From Alphaproteobacteria bacterium (lineage in GTDB: Bacteria > Pseudomonadota > Alphaproteobacteria > Micropepsales > Micropepsaceae): a DNA stretch of 64,000 nucleotides. Below are positions 8,783 to 18,094 of the stretch, piece by piece (position 1 is the first letter of the stretch; the number at the start of each line of letters is the position of its first letter). Where the stretch lies: positions 1-64,000 of the forward strand of contig JANXXU010000031.1 of assembly GCA_025350465.1 (NCBI GenBank). The letters are read 5' to 3'. Below the pieces are notes generated by a model. That model was not told the origin of the DNA. It ran no database searches and saw nothing but the letters and a program-made list of their open reading frames with translations. The translations under genes and the position numbers were made by a program.

Positions 8783-11041
8783 TTAGATCGTCACGTTTTC
8801 GCTGAGGGCGAACTGTCTCAATTGCTCGCGAAGCGAATGGTCGGAGCGGCCATAGAGATCGGCCATGTAGGCGGAAAGCCGCCCGGAATTGAGGCCAAGC
8901 ACCATTTGCTTGACCGGACCGATCGAGGCAGGCGCCATCGACAGAGAGCGGAACCCGAGGCCGATAAGCGCCATCGCCTCGAGCGGGCGCCCGGCCATTT
9001 CTCCGCACAGCGTCACCGGAACGCCACGGCCACGTGCCGCGTCGACCACGCCCTTCAGAAAACTCAGCATCGGCGGGGAGATGAGGTCGTAGCGCGAGCC
9101 AAGGCGCGGATTGCCGCGATCGCTGGCGAAAAGAAATTGCATGAGGTCGTTCGAGCCGACGGAAATAAAATCGGCAGTTGCCAACAAAGCAGGCAATTGA
9201 AACGCCAAAGACGGCACTTCGAGCATCGTGCCGACGCGAACCTTGCGCGGCGGCGCCTGCTTGATGCGGGCGACACGCTCGAGCTCGCGGTCGACCAGCA
9301 GACGAGCGGCCTTGAACTCCGACACCTCGGCGACCAGCGGGAACATGAGGTCGAGGTCGCGGCCCTTGGCCGCCGAAAGCAACGCACGGATCTGATAGCG
9401 CAGCAACGCGGGGCGATCGAGCGTCATGCGGATAGCGCGCCAGCCGAGCGCCGGATTCTCTTCGTTCAACGGGCGCGCATAGGGCAAGACCTTGTCGCCG
9501 CCGAGATCGAGCGTTCGGAACACGACCGGCTTGCCGTTCGCGCCATCGAGCACGCCGGTGTAGAGATCGATCAGATTCTGCAAACGCGGCATCGCGTGGG
9601 CGATCATGAATTGGAGTTCGGTGCGGAAGAGGCCGATGCCCTCGGCGCCGGTTTCTTCCATGTGCGGCAGATCGACGAGCAGCCCCGCGTTCATCAGCAG
9701 GCGAACGACCTCGCCGTCCTTGGTTACGGCCGGGCGCGTGCGCATCGCGGCAAAGGTCGCCTGACGCTGGGCACGGAGAGCCAGTTTGTGGCGATAGGCT
9801 TCGCGCACGTCGTGAGATGGGCGCAGATAGAGATCGGCGGTGTCGCCGTCGGCAATGACCCAGTCGTTCGCCTCGACCTGGTCGAGAACGCCGTCGATCC
9901 GACCGATCAATGGAATATCCAGGGCGCGGGCAACGATCGAAACGTGGCTCGTCGGCGAACCTTCCTCCAGGATCAGGCCTTTGATCTTTGTGCGATCGTA
10001 ATCCAGCAGTTCGGCCGGGCCCATCGAGCGGGCGAAGAGAATCGTGTCGGCGGGCAACGCGTCGTGCGCGGCGGTGTCGGCCTTGCCTGCCAAATGGCGC
10101 AGCAAACGGTTCGCCAGATCGTCGAAGTCGTGCAAGCGCTCGCGGATGAGGGAATCCGTCTGCCGCATCATGCGCGCGCGCGTATCGTTCTGAACGCGCT
10201 CGACCGCGGCCTCGGCCGTCAGGCCGGAATTCACCGCCTCGCGCAGGCGCGAGAGCCAGCCGCGATCATTGGCGAACATGCGATAGGCCTCGAGCACATC
10301 GCGCGTTTCGCCGGCGATGACGCTGTCCTCGGCGGCAAGCATCGCGTCGACCGCGGCGCGCAATTCGGCAACCGCGCGATCGAGCTTCGCTCGCTCTTCG
10401 CCGATGTCGTCGGCAATCAGCTTCTCGACCTTGACGCGCGGCTCGTGGAGAACGGCGCGGCCCATGGCGATGCCTTCGCAGAAGGCAGTGCCTTTGCCGC
10501 GAAACGGCCTGTCGCGCTTCAAGTCTTCGTCGACTTCGGCGAGATCGACGAGCGCGCCGGAGACCACCATCTCGGCCAACACCATGGCCACGGTCTGCAG
10601 CGCTTCGACTTCCTCGTCGCCGTAGAGACGATGGGTGCGATTTTGCACCGCGAGAACGCCGAGCGTGCGTCCGCCGCGCAGAATCGGAACACCCAACATC
10701 GACTGGTACGGGTCTTCGCCCGTTTCCACCTTGTACAAGAAGCTCGGGTGCGATGGGGCGTCCGGCAGGTTCAAGGGCCGCGCATTCTGACCGATGTCGC
10801 CGATGATGCCCTCGCCCATCTTCAAGCGCGTCTTGTGGACGGCCGCTTTGTTCAAGCCTTCGGTCGCAAAGAGCTCGAGTTGACGGCCGGGGCGCAGCAA
10901 ATAGACGGAGCAGACCTCCGCCACCATGTTCGCGGCGATCAGCGTCACGATCTTGTCGAGGCGCGCTTGGGCCGCGATGCGCTCGGCCATAATCTCGCGC
11001 ATCCGCTTCAAGAGCAGACGTGGGCCTGCAGTCGCGGTCAT
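8783..11041 (-). CDS. ptsP: Phosphoenolpyruvate-protein phosphotransferase, nitrogen PTS enzyme I (EI-Ntr)
   Basis: 752 aa. An N-terminal GAF domain (about 20-160) is characteristic of EI-Ntr and distinguishes it from sugar EI. It is followed by the EI helical and phosphohistidine domains, with the active histidine H366 in GSPTSHVSIVARALDIPLIG. The C-terminal PEP-binding barrel (about 430-720) carries GIGLFRTELQFM and the SVGSNDLMQFLFA signature. It transfers phosphate from PEP to NPr, so it senses nitrogen and carbon status through the GAF domain and regulates rather than transports. The lysC-ptsP order is conserved in alphaproteobacteria; the two are 43 bp apart here. Confidence 0.96.
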   Translation of the reverse strand: MTATAGPRLLLKRMREIMAERIAAQARLDKIVTLIAANMVAEVCSVYLLRPGRQLELFATEGLNKAAVHKTRLKMGEGIIGDIGQNARPLNLPDAPSHPSFLYKVETGEDPYQSMLGVPILRGGRTLGVLAVQNRTHRLYGDEEVEALQTVAMVLAEMVVSGALVDLAEVDEDLKRDRPFRGKGTAFCEGIAMGRAVLHEPRVKVEKLIADDIGEERAKLDRAVAELRAAVDAMLAAEDSVIAGETRDVLEAYRMFANDRGWLSRLREAVNSGLTAEAAVERVQNDTRARMMRQTDSLIRERLHDFDDLANRLLRHLAGKADTAAHDALPADTILFARSMGPAELLDYDRTKIKGLILEEGSPTSHVSIVARALDIPLIGRIDGVLDQVEANDWVIADGDTADLYLRPSHDVREAYRHKLALRAQRQATFAAMRTRPAVTKDGEVVRLLMNAGLLVDLPHMEETGAEGIGLFRTELQFMIAHAMPRLQNLIDLYTGVLDGANGKPVVFRTLDLGGDKVLPYARPLNEENPALGWRAIRMTLDRPALLRYQIRALLSAAKGRDLDLMFPLVAEVSEFKAARLLVDRELERVARIKQAPPRKVRVGTMLEVPSLAFQLPALLATADFISVGSNDLMQFLFASDRGNPRLGSRYDLISPPMLSFLKGVVDAARGRGVPVTLCGEMAGRPLEAMALIGLGFRSLSMAPASIGPVKQMVLGLNSGRLSAYMADLYGRSDHSLREQLRQFALSENVTI

Positions 11042-11084
11042 CCTTTAGTCCAGCAAAACAACGTGACGGCCGGCGCCATCCCCA

Positions 11085-12302
11085 TTAGGCGTCGAGTCCA
11101 TAAACCGTGTGCAAAGCGCGCACGGCCAGATCGGTGAATTCGGCTGCGATCAAAACGGAAATCTTGATTTCGGAGGTCGAGATCACCTGAATGTTGATCC
11201 CCTTTTCGGCCAGCGCCTTGAACATCGATTGCGCGACGCCCGCGTGAGCGCGCATGCCGATGCCGATGACGGAGACCTTAGAGACGTTCTTGTCGGTCAC
11301 GAGCTTTTGGTAGCCGATGGATGCGACGTTGCGTTCGATCACGTGTATCGCACGCTCGAACTCGGCGCGCCCGACGGTGAACGTCATGTCGGTGAACTTG
11401 CCATCCTCAGACACGTTTTGAACAATCATGTCGACGTTGATGCCGGCATCGGCGAGCGGGCCGAAGATGGCGGCGGCAATGCCGGGCTTGTCCGGCACTT
11501 TGATGAGCGTGACCTTCGCTTCGTCGCGGCTATAGGCAATGCCGCTGACCAATTGTTTTTCCACGATCTCATCCTCGTCGCAGACCAACGTACCGGGCGT
11601 GTCCTCAAAACTTGAGAGCACTTGCACGCGTACGCCGTGGATCATCGCCAGTTCTACCGAGCGCGTTTGCAAGACCTTGGCGCCCAGCGACGCCATCTCG
11701 AGCATTTCCTCAAATGAAATTTTATCAAGCTTGCGCGCCTTGGGGACAATCCGCGGGTCGGTCGTATAGACCCCGTCGACATCTGTATAGATGTCGCAAC
11801 GTTCGGCCTTGATCGCGGCGGCAATCGCAACGGCGCTGGTGTCGGAGCCGCCGCGTCCGAGGGTCGTTATGCGGTTATCGGGGCCGAGGCCCTGGAACCC
11901 GGCGATCACCGCAACCTGGCCTTGCGCGAGTCGCTCTTCGAGCACGCTTGTGTCGACATCGACGATCGAAGCCGCGCCGTGCATGGCGCTCGTGCGAATC
12001 GGCAGCTGCCAGCCAAGCCACGAGCGCGCCTGAATGCCGATATGCTGCAACGCAATGGCAAGAAGACCCGCGCTCACCTGTTCGCCGGCCGAGACGACGG
12101 CGTCGTATTCGCGCGCATCGTGCAGCGGCGAAAGCTCGCGCGCCCAGGCGACGAGCTTGTTCGTCTCGCCCGACATAGCCGAGACAACGACCGCAACTTG
12201 GTAACCACGGTCGACCTCGCGCCTCACGCGCTGGGCGACGCTGCGAATACGTTCGAGGTCCGCCACCGACGTGCCGCCGAACTTCATGACGAGTCTGGGC
12301 AT
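11085..12302 (-). CDS. lysC: Aspartate kinase
   Basis: Phosphorylates aspartate, the first step to lysine, threonine and methionine. 405 aa from ATG 12302; the frame also opens 9 nt earlier with TTG, which is less likely. The catalytic domain starts with MPRLVMKFGGTS. Two ACT domains form the C-terminal third (VLSSFEDTPGTLV region, then KVSVIGIGMRAHAGVAQSMF), the usual site of feedback inhibition by lysine and threonine. It is divergent from ubiG with 100 bp between them. Confidence 0.97.
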   Translation of the reverse strand: MPRLVMKFGGTSVADLERIRSVAQRVRREVDRGYQVAVVVSAMSGETNKLVAWARELSPLHDAREYDAVVSAGEQVSAGLLAIALQHIGIQARSWLGWQLPIRTSAMHGAASIVDVDTSVLEERLAQGQVAVIAGFQGLGPDNRITTLGRGGSDTSAVAIAAAIKAERCDIYTDVDGVYTTDPRIVPKARKLDKISFEEMLEMASLGAKVLQTRSVELAMIHGVRVQVLSSFEDTPGTLVCDEDEIVEKQLVSGIAYSRDEAKVTLIKVPDKPGIAAAIFGPLADAGINVDMIVQNVSEDGKFTDMTFTVGRAEFERAIHVIERNVASIGYQKLVTDKNVSKVSVIGIGMRAHAGVAQSMFKALAEKGINIQVISTSEIKISVLIAAEFTDLAVRALHTVYGLDA

Positions 12303-12402
12303 GTGGATCAAGGGGCTCGAAGGTGTCGCAGGGCTTGATTGCTCAATGGCGTCGTATAGTTAGACGGCAAAACTTTGTCACGCAATTGATCGTCGCCACA
12401 GG

Positions 12403-13152
12403 ATGAACACTGCCGCCCGTCCACAATCGACAATCGACGAGGCCGAGGTCGCGCGGTTTTCGGCCTTGGCTGCCGAATGGTGGAATCCGAACGGCAAATT
12501 CGGCGTGCTGCACAAGTTCAATCCTGTGAGACTCGCCTTTATTCGCGACGAGGCGGCCAAGCATTTCGGGCGACAGGCAAAGGAGGTTCGGCCGTTTGCC
12601 GACCTGAGACTTCTCGACATCGGTTGCGGCGGCGGCTTGTTGTCGGAGCCGATGGCGCGGCTCGGCTTCGACGTGGTCGCCGCCGACGCGTCAGAGAAGA
12701 ACATCAAGACGGCGAGCGTCCACGCGGGCGAACAGGGGCTGAACATCGACTATCGGGTGACGACGGCGGAGAATTTGGCGGCGGCCGGCGAGCGGTTCGA
12801 TGCGATCCTCAATATGGAGGTTGTCGAACATGTCGCCGATTTGCGGCTGTTCCTGCAGAGTTGTGCGTCGATGCTAAAGCCCAGCGGCTTGATGTTCGTC
12901 GCAACGCTGAACCGGACGACCAAAGCCTTCGCGCTCGCGATTGTCGGCGCGGAATATGTGCTGGGTTGGCTGCCGCGCGGCACCCATGATTGGTCGAAAT
13001 TCGTGACTCCAAGCGAACTTGCCGGTGCGCTGACCGCATCCGGACTCAAGATCGCCCAGACGAGCGGCGTCGTGTTCAACCCGCTTAGCGGGCGCTGGTC
13101 TCTGTCGGGTGATACGGATGTCAATTACATGGTGTCGGCGCGGCGGGTTTGA
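12403..13152 (+). CDS. ubiG: Ubiquinone O-methyltransferase UbiG
   Basis: Carries out both O-methylation steps of ubiquinone biosynthesis with SAM. 249 aa, normal length. It has the UbiG hallmark [20 protein letters not shown] near the N-terminus, SAM motif I at about 67-75 ([19 protein letters not shown]), and the conserved NMEVVEHV motif near residue 128. The ATG at 12403 gives the expected N-terminus. Divergent from lysC, the standard arrangement in this class. Confidence 0.96.
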   Translation: MNTAARPQSTIDEAEVARFSALAAEWWNPNGKFGVLHKFNPVRLAFIRDEAAKHFGRQAKEVRPFADLRLLDIGCGGGLLSEPMARLGFDVVAADASEKNIKTASVHAGEQGLNIDYRVTTAENLAAAGERFDAILNMEVVEHVADLRLFLQSCASMLKPSGLMFVATLNRTTKAFALAIVGAEYVLGWLPRGTHDWSKFVTPSELAGALTASGLKIAQTSGVVFNPLSGRWSLSGDTDVNYMVSARRV

Positions 13153-13215
13153 CGGTCGCAAACGTTCAATCGAAGGGCGAATGCGTATTTCGTCGAGAAC
13201 CCATCGGATCAAGCC

Positions 13216-14622
13216 GTGAGCGAAGCCGTACTCGCATCGCCTTTCATTTTCGACCACCGCAGACCGGCGGCACCCGTGCCGCCGGCGCATCCGCCGCGCG
13301 GCTTTGGGTTCATACGCTCGGTCCGCAACAACCCGATCGCGGCCATCGGCGTGCGCGCGTACGAGCAGCCCATTCTGCGCATACGCAATATGCTGGTCGA
13401 TCTGTGCGTGGTCAGCGATCCCGTCGCGATCAAGCGCGTCCTGCTCGACAATGTGGACAATTACCGCAAGGGCGCCCAGCAGCAGGTGCGGCTGAAGCCG
13501 GCGCTCGGAAACGGGCTTCTGACGGCGGAGGGCGCAAGCTGGCGGTTCCAACGGCGTACCGCGGCGCCGGTGTTTCAGCATCGCAGGCTTGTCGGCTTTG
13601 CCGGTGCGATGGCGGCGGCGACAAACGATATGCTGGCACGCTGGGAGGCGTTGCCGGCCGCCAGCGAAGTCGACGTCGCGGGCGAGATGATGCGGCTGAC
13701 CTACGACATCATCACGCGAACGGTGTTCTCCAACGAGGTCAGGGCCGACCAACAGAAGATGGCGGCGGCGATCCAGATCTATTTCGATACGATCGGGCGC
13801 GGCGATATCGCTTCGATTTTGGGCTTGCCCGATTGGATACCGACACCAACGCGACGGCGGGCGGCGCCGGTGCTGGCGTTCTTCCGCAGCGAGTTGCAGC
13901 AGGCGCTAGCAGCGCGGCGGGCCCGGATCCAAGCGGACCGGGACAGTGCGCCCGACGACCTTCTGACATCGCTTCTGACGGCGCGCGACACCGATACCGG
14001 CGAGGGCCTCAGCGACAGCGAAGTCTACGACAACGTCGTCACTTTCATCGGCGCAGGACACGAAACGACGGCTAATGCGATGGCGTGGACGTTCTATCTG
14101 CTGTCCGAATTTCCCTGGGCGGCGGAGAAACTCGTCAACGAATTGCGCGCCCTGCCCGAGGATCGCGACGTGACGGCGGCCGACTTACCGAATCTGCCCT
14201 ACGCGCGAATGGTGCTCGAGGAATCGATGCGCCTCTATCCGCCCGCGCCCTTTATCGCGCGCCAGGCGTTGGCGGCAGACCGTTTGTCAGGCGTGCCCGT
14301 GCGCAAGGGTACCGCGGTCGTGATCTCGCCGTGGTTGCTGCACCGTCATCGCACGCTGTGGCGGGAACCGGAGCTCTTCATGCCGGAACGCTTTGCGCCG
14401 GAGCGTCGCGATGCGATTGCGCGGTTTGCCTATCTGCCGTTCGGCGGCGGCCCGCGCATCTGCATCGGCATGGCGTTTGCGATGCAAGAGGCGATGATCA
14501 TGCTGGCGACGATCGCGCGGCGTTGGCGTCTGACGCTGCGCCCCGGATACGACGTCATCCCGCAAGCGAGCATAACGCTGCGTCCGCGCGGCGGCTTGCC
14601 GATGAAACTCGAACGGCGGTGA
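13216..14622 (+). CDS. Cytochrome P450
   Basis: 468-aa haem monooxygenase with no N-terminal membrane anchor, so probably soluble. Diagnostic motifs are the I-helix oxygen-activating GAGHETT (279-285), the K-helix ExxR (E336-R339 in EESMRLYPPAP), and the haem loop FGGGPRICIG with the proximal cysteine at 416. The start is GTG at 13216. The substrate is unknown; the sequence looks like the fatty-acid or hydrocarbon-oxidising bacterial type. No ferredoxin or reductase is adjacent, although FdxA is encoded at 58.6 kb. It interrupts the usual ubiG-DUF1178 neighbourhood, so it looks like an accessory insertion. Confidence 0.95.
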   Translation: MSEAVLASPFIFDHRRPAAPVPPAHPPRGFGFIRSVRNNPIAAIGVRAYEQPILRIRNMLVDLCVVSDPVAIKRVLLDNVDNYRKGAQQQVRLKPALGNGLLTAEGASWRFQRRTAAPVFQHRRLVGFAGAMAAATNDMLARWEALPAASEVDVAGEMMRLTYDIITRTVFSNEVRADQQKMAAAIQIYFDTIGRGDIASILGLPDWIPTPTRRRAAPVLAFFRSELQQALAARRARIQADRDSAPDDLLTSLLTARDTDTGEGLSDSEVYDNVVTFIGAGHETTANAMAWTFYLLSEFPWAAEKLVNELRALPEDRDVTAADLPNLPYARMVLEESMRLYPPAPFIARQALAADRLSGVPVRKGTAVVISPWLLHRHRTLWREPELFMPERFAPERRDAIARFAYLPFGGGPRICIGMAFAMQEAMIMLATIARRWRLTLRPGYDVIPQASITLRPRGGLPMKLERR

Positions 14623-14636
14623 GCAGAAGGCGCGAG

Positions 14637-15050
14637 CTAGCTGTCCGCTCTTGGCACGCTGGGCAAGGGGGCGACGGGGATGCCTTCTTCGATGAGCTCG
14701 CGGGCGTCCTTCAGAGTCGCTTCGCCGTAGATTTGGCGTTCTTCGGAATCGCCGTAGTGAATGGCGCGGGCTTCGTTCGGAAACCGGTCGCCGACATATT
14801 CAGCGTTCTCTTCGACCTGTTTGCGTAGATTGAGGACGAACTCTTTCACCTGTTTCGCCTTCGTGGCGGCCTCGGCGAGATCGGCTCTTTTGGAGACGGC
14901 GGGCGCCATCGGCGCCTTGGACACCTTGGCGCTGCCGCAGACCGGGCAAGCGATCAGACGCTTCTTGGACTGATCGTCATATGCCGCGCTGTCACGGAAC
15001 CAGCCTTCGAAGCTGTGGTCCTTTTTGCACGTCAACTGATACCGAATCAT
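14637..15050 (-). CDS. DUF1178 family protein
   Basis: 137-aa conserved alphaproteobacterial and betaproteobacterial protein of unknown function. The N-terminus has a zinc-ribbon look: MIRYQLTCKKDHSFEGWFRD carries one cysteine and a histidine, and ACPVCGSAKVSKAPMAP carries a CxxC. The C-terminal half has the family block GDRFPNEARAIHYG and ATLKDARELIEEGIPVAPLP. It follows the nitrilase-like gene on the same strand, a neighbourhood conserved in the class. Cytoplasmic by sequence. Confidence 0.92.
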   Translation of the reverse strand: MIRYQLTCKKDHSFEGWFRDSAAYDDQSKKRLIACPVCGSAKVSKAPMAPAVSKRADLAEAATKAKQVKEFVLNLRKQVEENAEYVGDRFPNEARAIHYGDSEERQIYGEATLKDARELIEEGIPVAPLPSVPRADS

Positions 15051-15143
15051 GGGTCCGAACGTTTCTCCGCCCTTTGGCAGTCGTCAAACATGGCTGCTAA
15101 TGGCTGTGGCGGCAAGGCCAGCCCCTATGGCACGCCTGCACTA

Positions 15144-15968
15144 TTAAGAAAGTGTGAAGCGGCGGTCGTGGGTTAGGGCGGGGACGCGGCTTCTCGCGTC
15201 CGTGACTTTCGCCGGATCGATCTCGGCGACGACGACGCCCGGCTCCTCGCCGCCTTCGGCCAGGACCACGCCCCAGGGGTCGACAATGAGGCTGTGGCCA
15301 AAGGTGCGGCGCCGGTTTTCGTGGGTGCCTGCCTGCGCGGGCGCGATGATGAAACAGCCGGTTTCAATGGCGCGGGCGCGCTGCAGCACGTGCCAATGCG
15401 CCTGACCGGTCGTGTGGGTAAAGGCCGCCGGTATGGTGATGAACGAGGCGCCGGCCTTGGCGAGGGCGCGATAAAGCTGCGGGAAACGCAGGTCGTAGCA
15501 GACCGTGAGGCCGAGTTTGCCCCACGGCAGATCGGCCAACACAGCGCTCTCACCCGGGCGATAGTTGCGGCTTTCGCGGTAGACTTCGCCGCCCGGCAGA
15601 TCGACGTCGAACATGTGGATTTTGTCGTAGCGAGCGGCGACCGCGCCCATCGGATCGATCAAGAACGAGCGGTTGGCGCATTGGCGCTCGGCCACGCGAA
15701 TCGGCAGCGAACCGATCACCAGCCAAACGCCGAGCTCGCGACCGAGCTCGCGAAACGCTTTGAGTGCCGCGTCGTCAGCTTCGGGCTTCGTCTTGGCGAA
15801 GAGAGCGTCGGTCTCGGCTTCGAACAGCGAGGTCATTTCGGGCGTCGCAATGAACTCGGCGCCCTTCGCCTTCGCCTCACGAATCAGCGTTGAGGCGGAC
15901 GCGATGTTTGCCGCGACGTCGAGGCCGGTGCGCATCTGCACACAGGCCGCCCGGAACGTTCCAGTCAT
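15144..15968 (-). CDS. Carbon-nitrogen hydrolase (nitrilase superfamily, Nit1/deaminated-glutathione amidase type)
   Basis: 274 aa. The catalytic triad of the superfamily is visible: Glu44 in ATPEMTSLFE, Lys115 in ARYDKIHMFDVDLPGG, and Cys156 in LTVCYDLRFPQLYRAL. The sequence around the triad fits the Nit1/Nit2 branch, whose known role is hydrolysis of deaminated glutathione, a side product of transaminases. It lies 9 nt downstream of grxC, so co-expression with another glutathione-linked gene fits. The exact substrate is not provable from sequence. Confidence 0.92.
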   Translation of the reverse strand: MTGTFRAACVQMRTGLDVAANIASASTLIREAKAKGAEFIATPEMTSLFEAETDALFAKTKPEADDAALKAFRELGRELGVWLVIGSLPIRVAERQCANRSFLIDPMGAVAARYDKIHMFDVDLPGGEVYRESRNYRPGESAVLADLPWGKLGLTVCYDLRFPQLYRALAKAGASFITIPAAFTHTTGQAHWHVLQRARAIETGCFIIAPAQAGTHENRRRTFGHSLIVDPWGVVLAEGGEEPGVVVAEIDPAKVTDARSRVPALTHDRRFTLS

Positions 15969-15977
15969 GAGAACTAA

Positions 15978-16238
15978 TTAGCTCGCCTTCAGCAGCAAGT
16001 CGAGTTTGCCCTGAGCATCGAGCGCATGGAGGTCGTCGGAACCGCCGACATAGGTCTCGCCGATGAAGATCTGCGGCACGGTGTGGCTACCGTGGGCGCG
16101 CGCTTCCATTTCCTCGCGCTTTTCACGGTCCATACCGACGTCGATTTCGGTGAACGGAACACCCTTCTTGCGCAATAGCGCTTTTGCCCGATGGCAGTAG
16201 GGGCAGAGCAAAGTTGAGTAGACGATGACTTTCGACAT
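15978..16238 (-). CDS. grxC: Glutaredoxin 3
   Basis: 86-aa dithiol glutaredoxin. The active site CPYC is at residues 12-15, cis-proline at TVPQIFI, and glutathione-binding GGSDDL near residue 68. The chosen ATG (16238) gives the usual MSKVIVYST start; two more in-frame ATGs at 16244 and 16250 would add 2 or 4 residues. It reduces disulfides and dehydroascorbate-type substrates with glutathione. It lies between comF and the nitrilase-like gene, the common alphaproteobacterial order. Confidence 0.95.
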   Translation of the reverse strand: MSKVIVYSTLLCPYCHRAKALLRKKGVPFTEIDVGMDREKREEMEARAHGSHTVPQIFIGETYVGGSDDLHALDAQGKLDLLLKAS

Positions 16239-16295
16239 GGTCATGACCATTACCCAAGATAACGTGGGTACGCCCCTCCAGCGACCTGTCGCAGA

Positions 16296-17081
16296 TTATA
16301 GGGAGTGGCTTAACGGGCGCACAACGCGCGCTAGTGTGACGGCCGACACAGACGACGCGCCGGCGCGTTTCAGCACTTTTGCGCACGCATTGAGGGTTGC
16401 GCCCGTCGTTAAGACATCGTCAACGAGGAGAATCCGCCGCCCGGCGATTCGAGCTTTGCACCCCTCCGCTACCGCGAACGCGCGCGCCACATTCTTGAGC
16501 CGCGCGCGTGCCGACGGCATTTCGCCCTGACTGACCGACGCCTTTGGCCTGATCAGCGAGGCCGTGTCGACGCGCAGCCGGTTCTTCTTCGCAATTGCAT
16601 AAGCGAGGATCGCAGCTTGATTGTATCGGCGTTTCGCGAGACGGCGCCAATGGAGCGGTACCGGGATCACGATCTCAGCGTCCGCCAAGAGATCGCCCGC
16701 CGCGTTCGCCATCCAGCGGCCGAATACGGGCGCGCCTTCCAATCGATCGGCGTGCTTGAGCGGCAGAATTAGATCGCGGCTTGCATCATCGTATGCGATG
16801 GCCGCGCGCGCACGGTCGAACACCGGCGGCCACGCAAGGCAGGCGGCGCACTTGACGCCTTCCCCCAAGGTATGGGGAAACGGCAAGCCGCAGCAGGCGC
16901 AGAGCGGCTCGGCGAGGAATTTCAGCTCGCACCAGCAATCGGCGCACAGACTTTGCGGATCTGAGACCAGCTCGCGGCAGCGGAGGCACAAAGGCGGCAA
17001 GACGAAGTCGAGCGCACGGCGACCCAGGCGCTCGATGCCGCGCGTGAGTGAGCGTAAGGACGGGCCGGAGGCTATCGACAT
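16296..17081 (-). CDS. comF: ComF family phosphoribosyltransferase-like protein
   Basis: 261 aa from ATG 17081; the frame is open to 17132 but the extra residues are not family-like. The N-terminal zinc-finger region has five CxxC-type pairs (CLRC, CADC, CACC, CAAC region). The C-terminal type I PRTase domain has the PRPP loop ILLVDDVLTTGATL. ComF is required for DNA uptake in naturally competent bacteria; in others its role is unclear. It is divergent from the methyltransferase at 17126. Confidence 0.92.
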   Translation of the reverse strand: MSIASGPSLRSLTRGIERLGRRALDFVLPPLCLRCRELVSDPQSLCADCWCELKFLAEPLCACCGLPFPHTLGEGVKCAACLAWPPVFDRARAAIAYDDASRDLILPLKHADRLEGAPVFGRWMANAAGDLLADAEIVIPVPLHWRRLAKRRYNQAAILAYAIAKKNRLRVDTASLIRPKASVSQGEMPSARARLKNVARAFAVAEGCKARIAGRRILLVDDVLTTGATLNACAKVLKRAGASSVSAVTLARVVRPLSHSL

Positions 17082-17125
17082 GGAGCGATGATGACCGCGA
17101 AACGCGGACCGTGCCAAGGTGCGGC

Positions 17126-18094
17126 GTGACACCTATTCCTCAGATTTTCGATCGGGCATTGCTGCGCCAGCGCCGGGCGCGGGCCGCGCGCCGCTTTGCG
17201 GATTTCAACTTTCTAGCGGCGCGTGCCGCGAGCGAGTTGGCCGAGCGGCTCGACGATTTGGGCCTGCGCTTCGCAACGGCCGTGTATTGCGGCGCGCCGT
17301 CGCCGTTTGCTGCGCCCGTCGAGCGCCTGATTTCTTTCGATAGCGTGCCGCGATTCCTTTCCTCCCCTGCGTTGGCGGGGGAGATGCACGAGGCGAAGCC
17401 GAGGGCAGAGGGGGGACGTGACCGCACAGACTTCCCCCCTCCGACGTCCCCCGGATCAAGTCCGGGGTCCGCCACCTCCCCCGCCACAACGGGGGAGGAA
17501 AGAGTCTCGCGCGCTGTCGTCGGCGACGAGGAGCGCTTGCCGTTCGCGGCGGACTCGCTTGACCTCTATTTGAGCGTGTTGACGTTGCAGGGGCTGAACG
17601 ACGTTCCGGGGGCGCTGGCGCAAATCCGCCGCGCGCTCAAGCCGGACGGCGTCTTCATGGCCGCAATGTTCGGCGGCGAAACGCTGAAAGAGCTGCGCCG
17701 CGCCTTTGCCGCAGCGGAAATCGAATGCGACGGCGGATTGTCACCGCGCGTTTTTCCGTTCGCCGACCTTCGCGACATGGGCGGCCTGTTGCAGCGAGCG
17801 GGTTTCGGCGAGCCGATCGCCGACGTGGATACGGTGACGGTCCACTACGACCATCCGCTCAAGCTGCTCCACGATCTGCGCGGCATGGGCGAAACGAACG
17901 TTCTGATCGAGCGGCGACGCACGGCGCTCAAGCGGCGTACGCTAGAGCGTATGTGCGAAATCTATGTCGAAGAATTCGGCGAAAGCGACGGGCGGGTGCC
18001 GGCGACATTCCAGATACTCTATCTGACGGGACGCGCGCGTTTCGAGGCGCAGCAACAACCGCTCGAATCGGGCGACCGAATGCGACTGGGGTGA
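17126..18094 (+). CDS. Class I SAM-dependent methyltransferase (BioC/NDUFAF5-like) with an in-frame repeat insertion
   Basis: 322 aa. Family hallmarks are IFDRALLRQRRARA at the N-terminus, VVGDEERLPFAADSLDLYLS, RRALKPDGVFMAAMFGGETL, and a C-terminus ending SGDRMRLG. The start is GTG 17126 with AAGG 6 nt upstream. The NDUFAF5 branch hydroxylates or methylates a respiratory-complex subunit in mitochondria; the bacterial function is unproven. Residues about 78-126 (SSPALAGEMHEAKPRAEGG and on) have no counterpart in the family and are translated from a palindromic repeat of 144 bp, 48 codons. Without it the protein is about 274 aa, closer to the family norm. It lies between beta strands 2 and 3 of the Rossmann fold, where a loop might be tolerated. 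Confidence 0.88.
   Translation: MTPIPQIFDRALLRQRRARAARRFADFNFLAARAASELAERLDDLGLRFATAVYCGAPSPFAAPVERLISFDSVPRFLSSPALAGEMHEAKPRAEGGRDRTDFPPPTSPGSSPGSATSPATTGEERVSRAVVGDEERLPFAADSLDLYLSVLTLQGLNDVPGALAQIRRALKPDGVFMAAMFGGETLKELRRAFAAAEIECDGGLSPRVFPFADLRDMGGLLQRAGFGEPIADVDTVTVHYDHPLKLLHDLRGMGETNVLIERRRTALKRRTLERMCEIYVEEFGESDGRVPATFQILYLTGRARFEAQQQPLESGDRMRLG
17358..17501. repeat. Palindromic repeat, family 2 (copy inside a gene)
   Basis: Bounded by the perfect 10-bp inverted ends TTTCCTCCCC (17358-17367) and GGGGAGGAAA (17492-17501). Internal pieces are shared with the intergenic copy at 23464-23615: GGCGAAGCCGA, a run GAGGGGGGAC, GACTT followed by a C-run, and a final GGGGAGGAAAGAGTC. It also holds the hairpin CCCCGGATCAAGTCCGGGG. 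The length is a multiple of three and no stop codon occurs in the host frame, so the host gene stays open. Confidence 0.85.

Noticed and set aside
8774-11137. 787-codon plus-strand open frame
   Set aside because: Antisense shadow of ptsP, whose catalytic histidine and GAF domain are intact on the minus strand.
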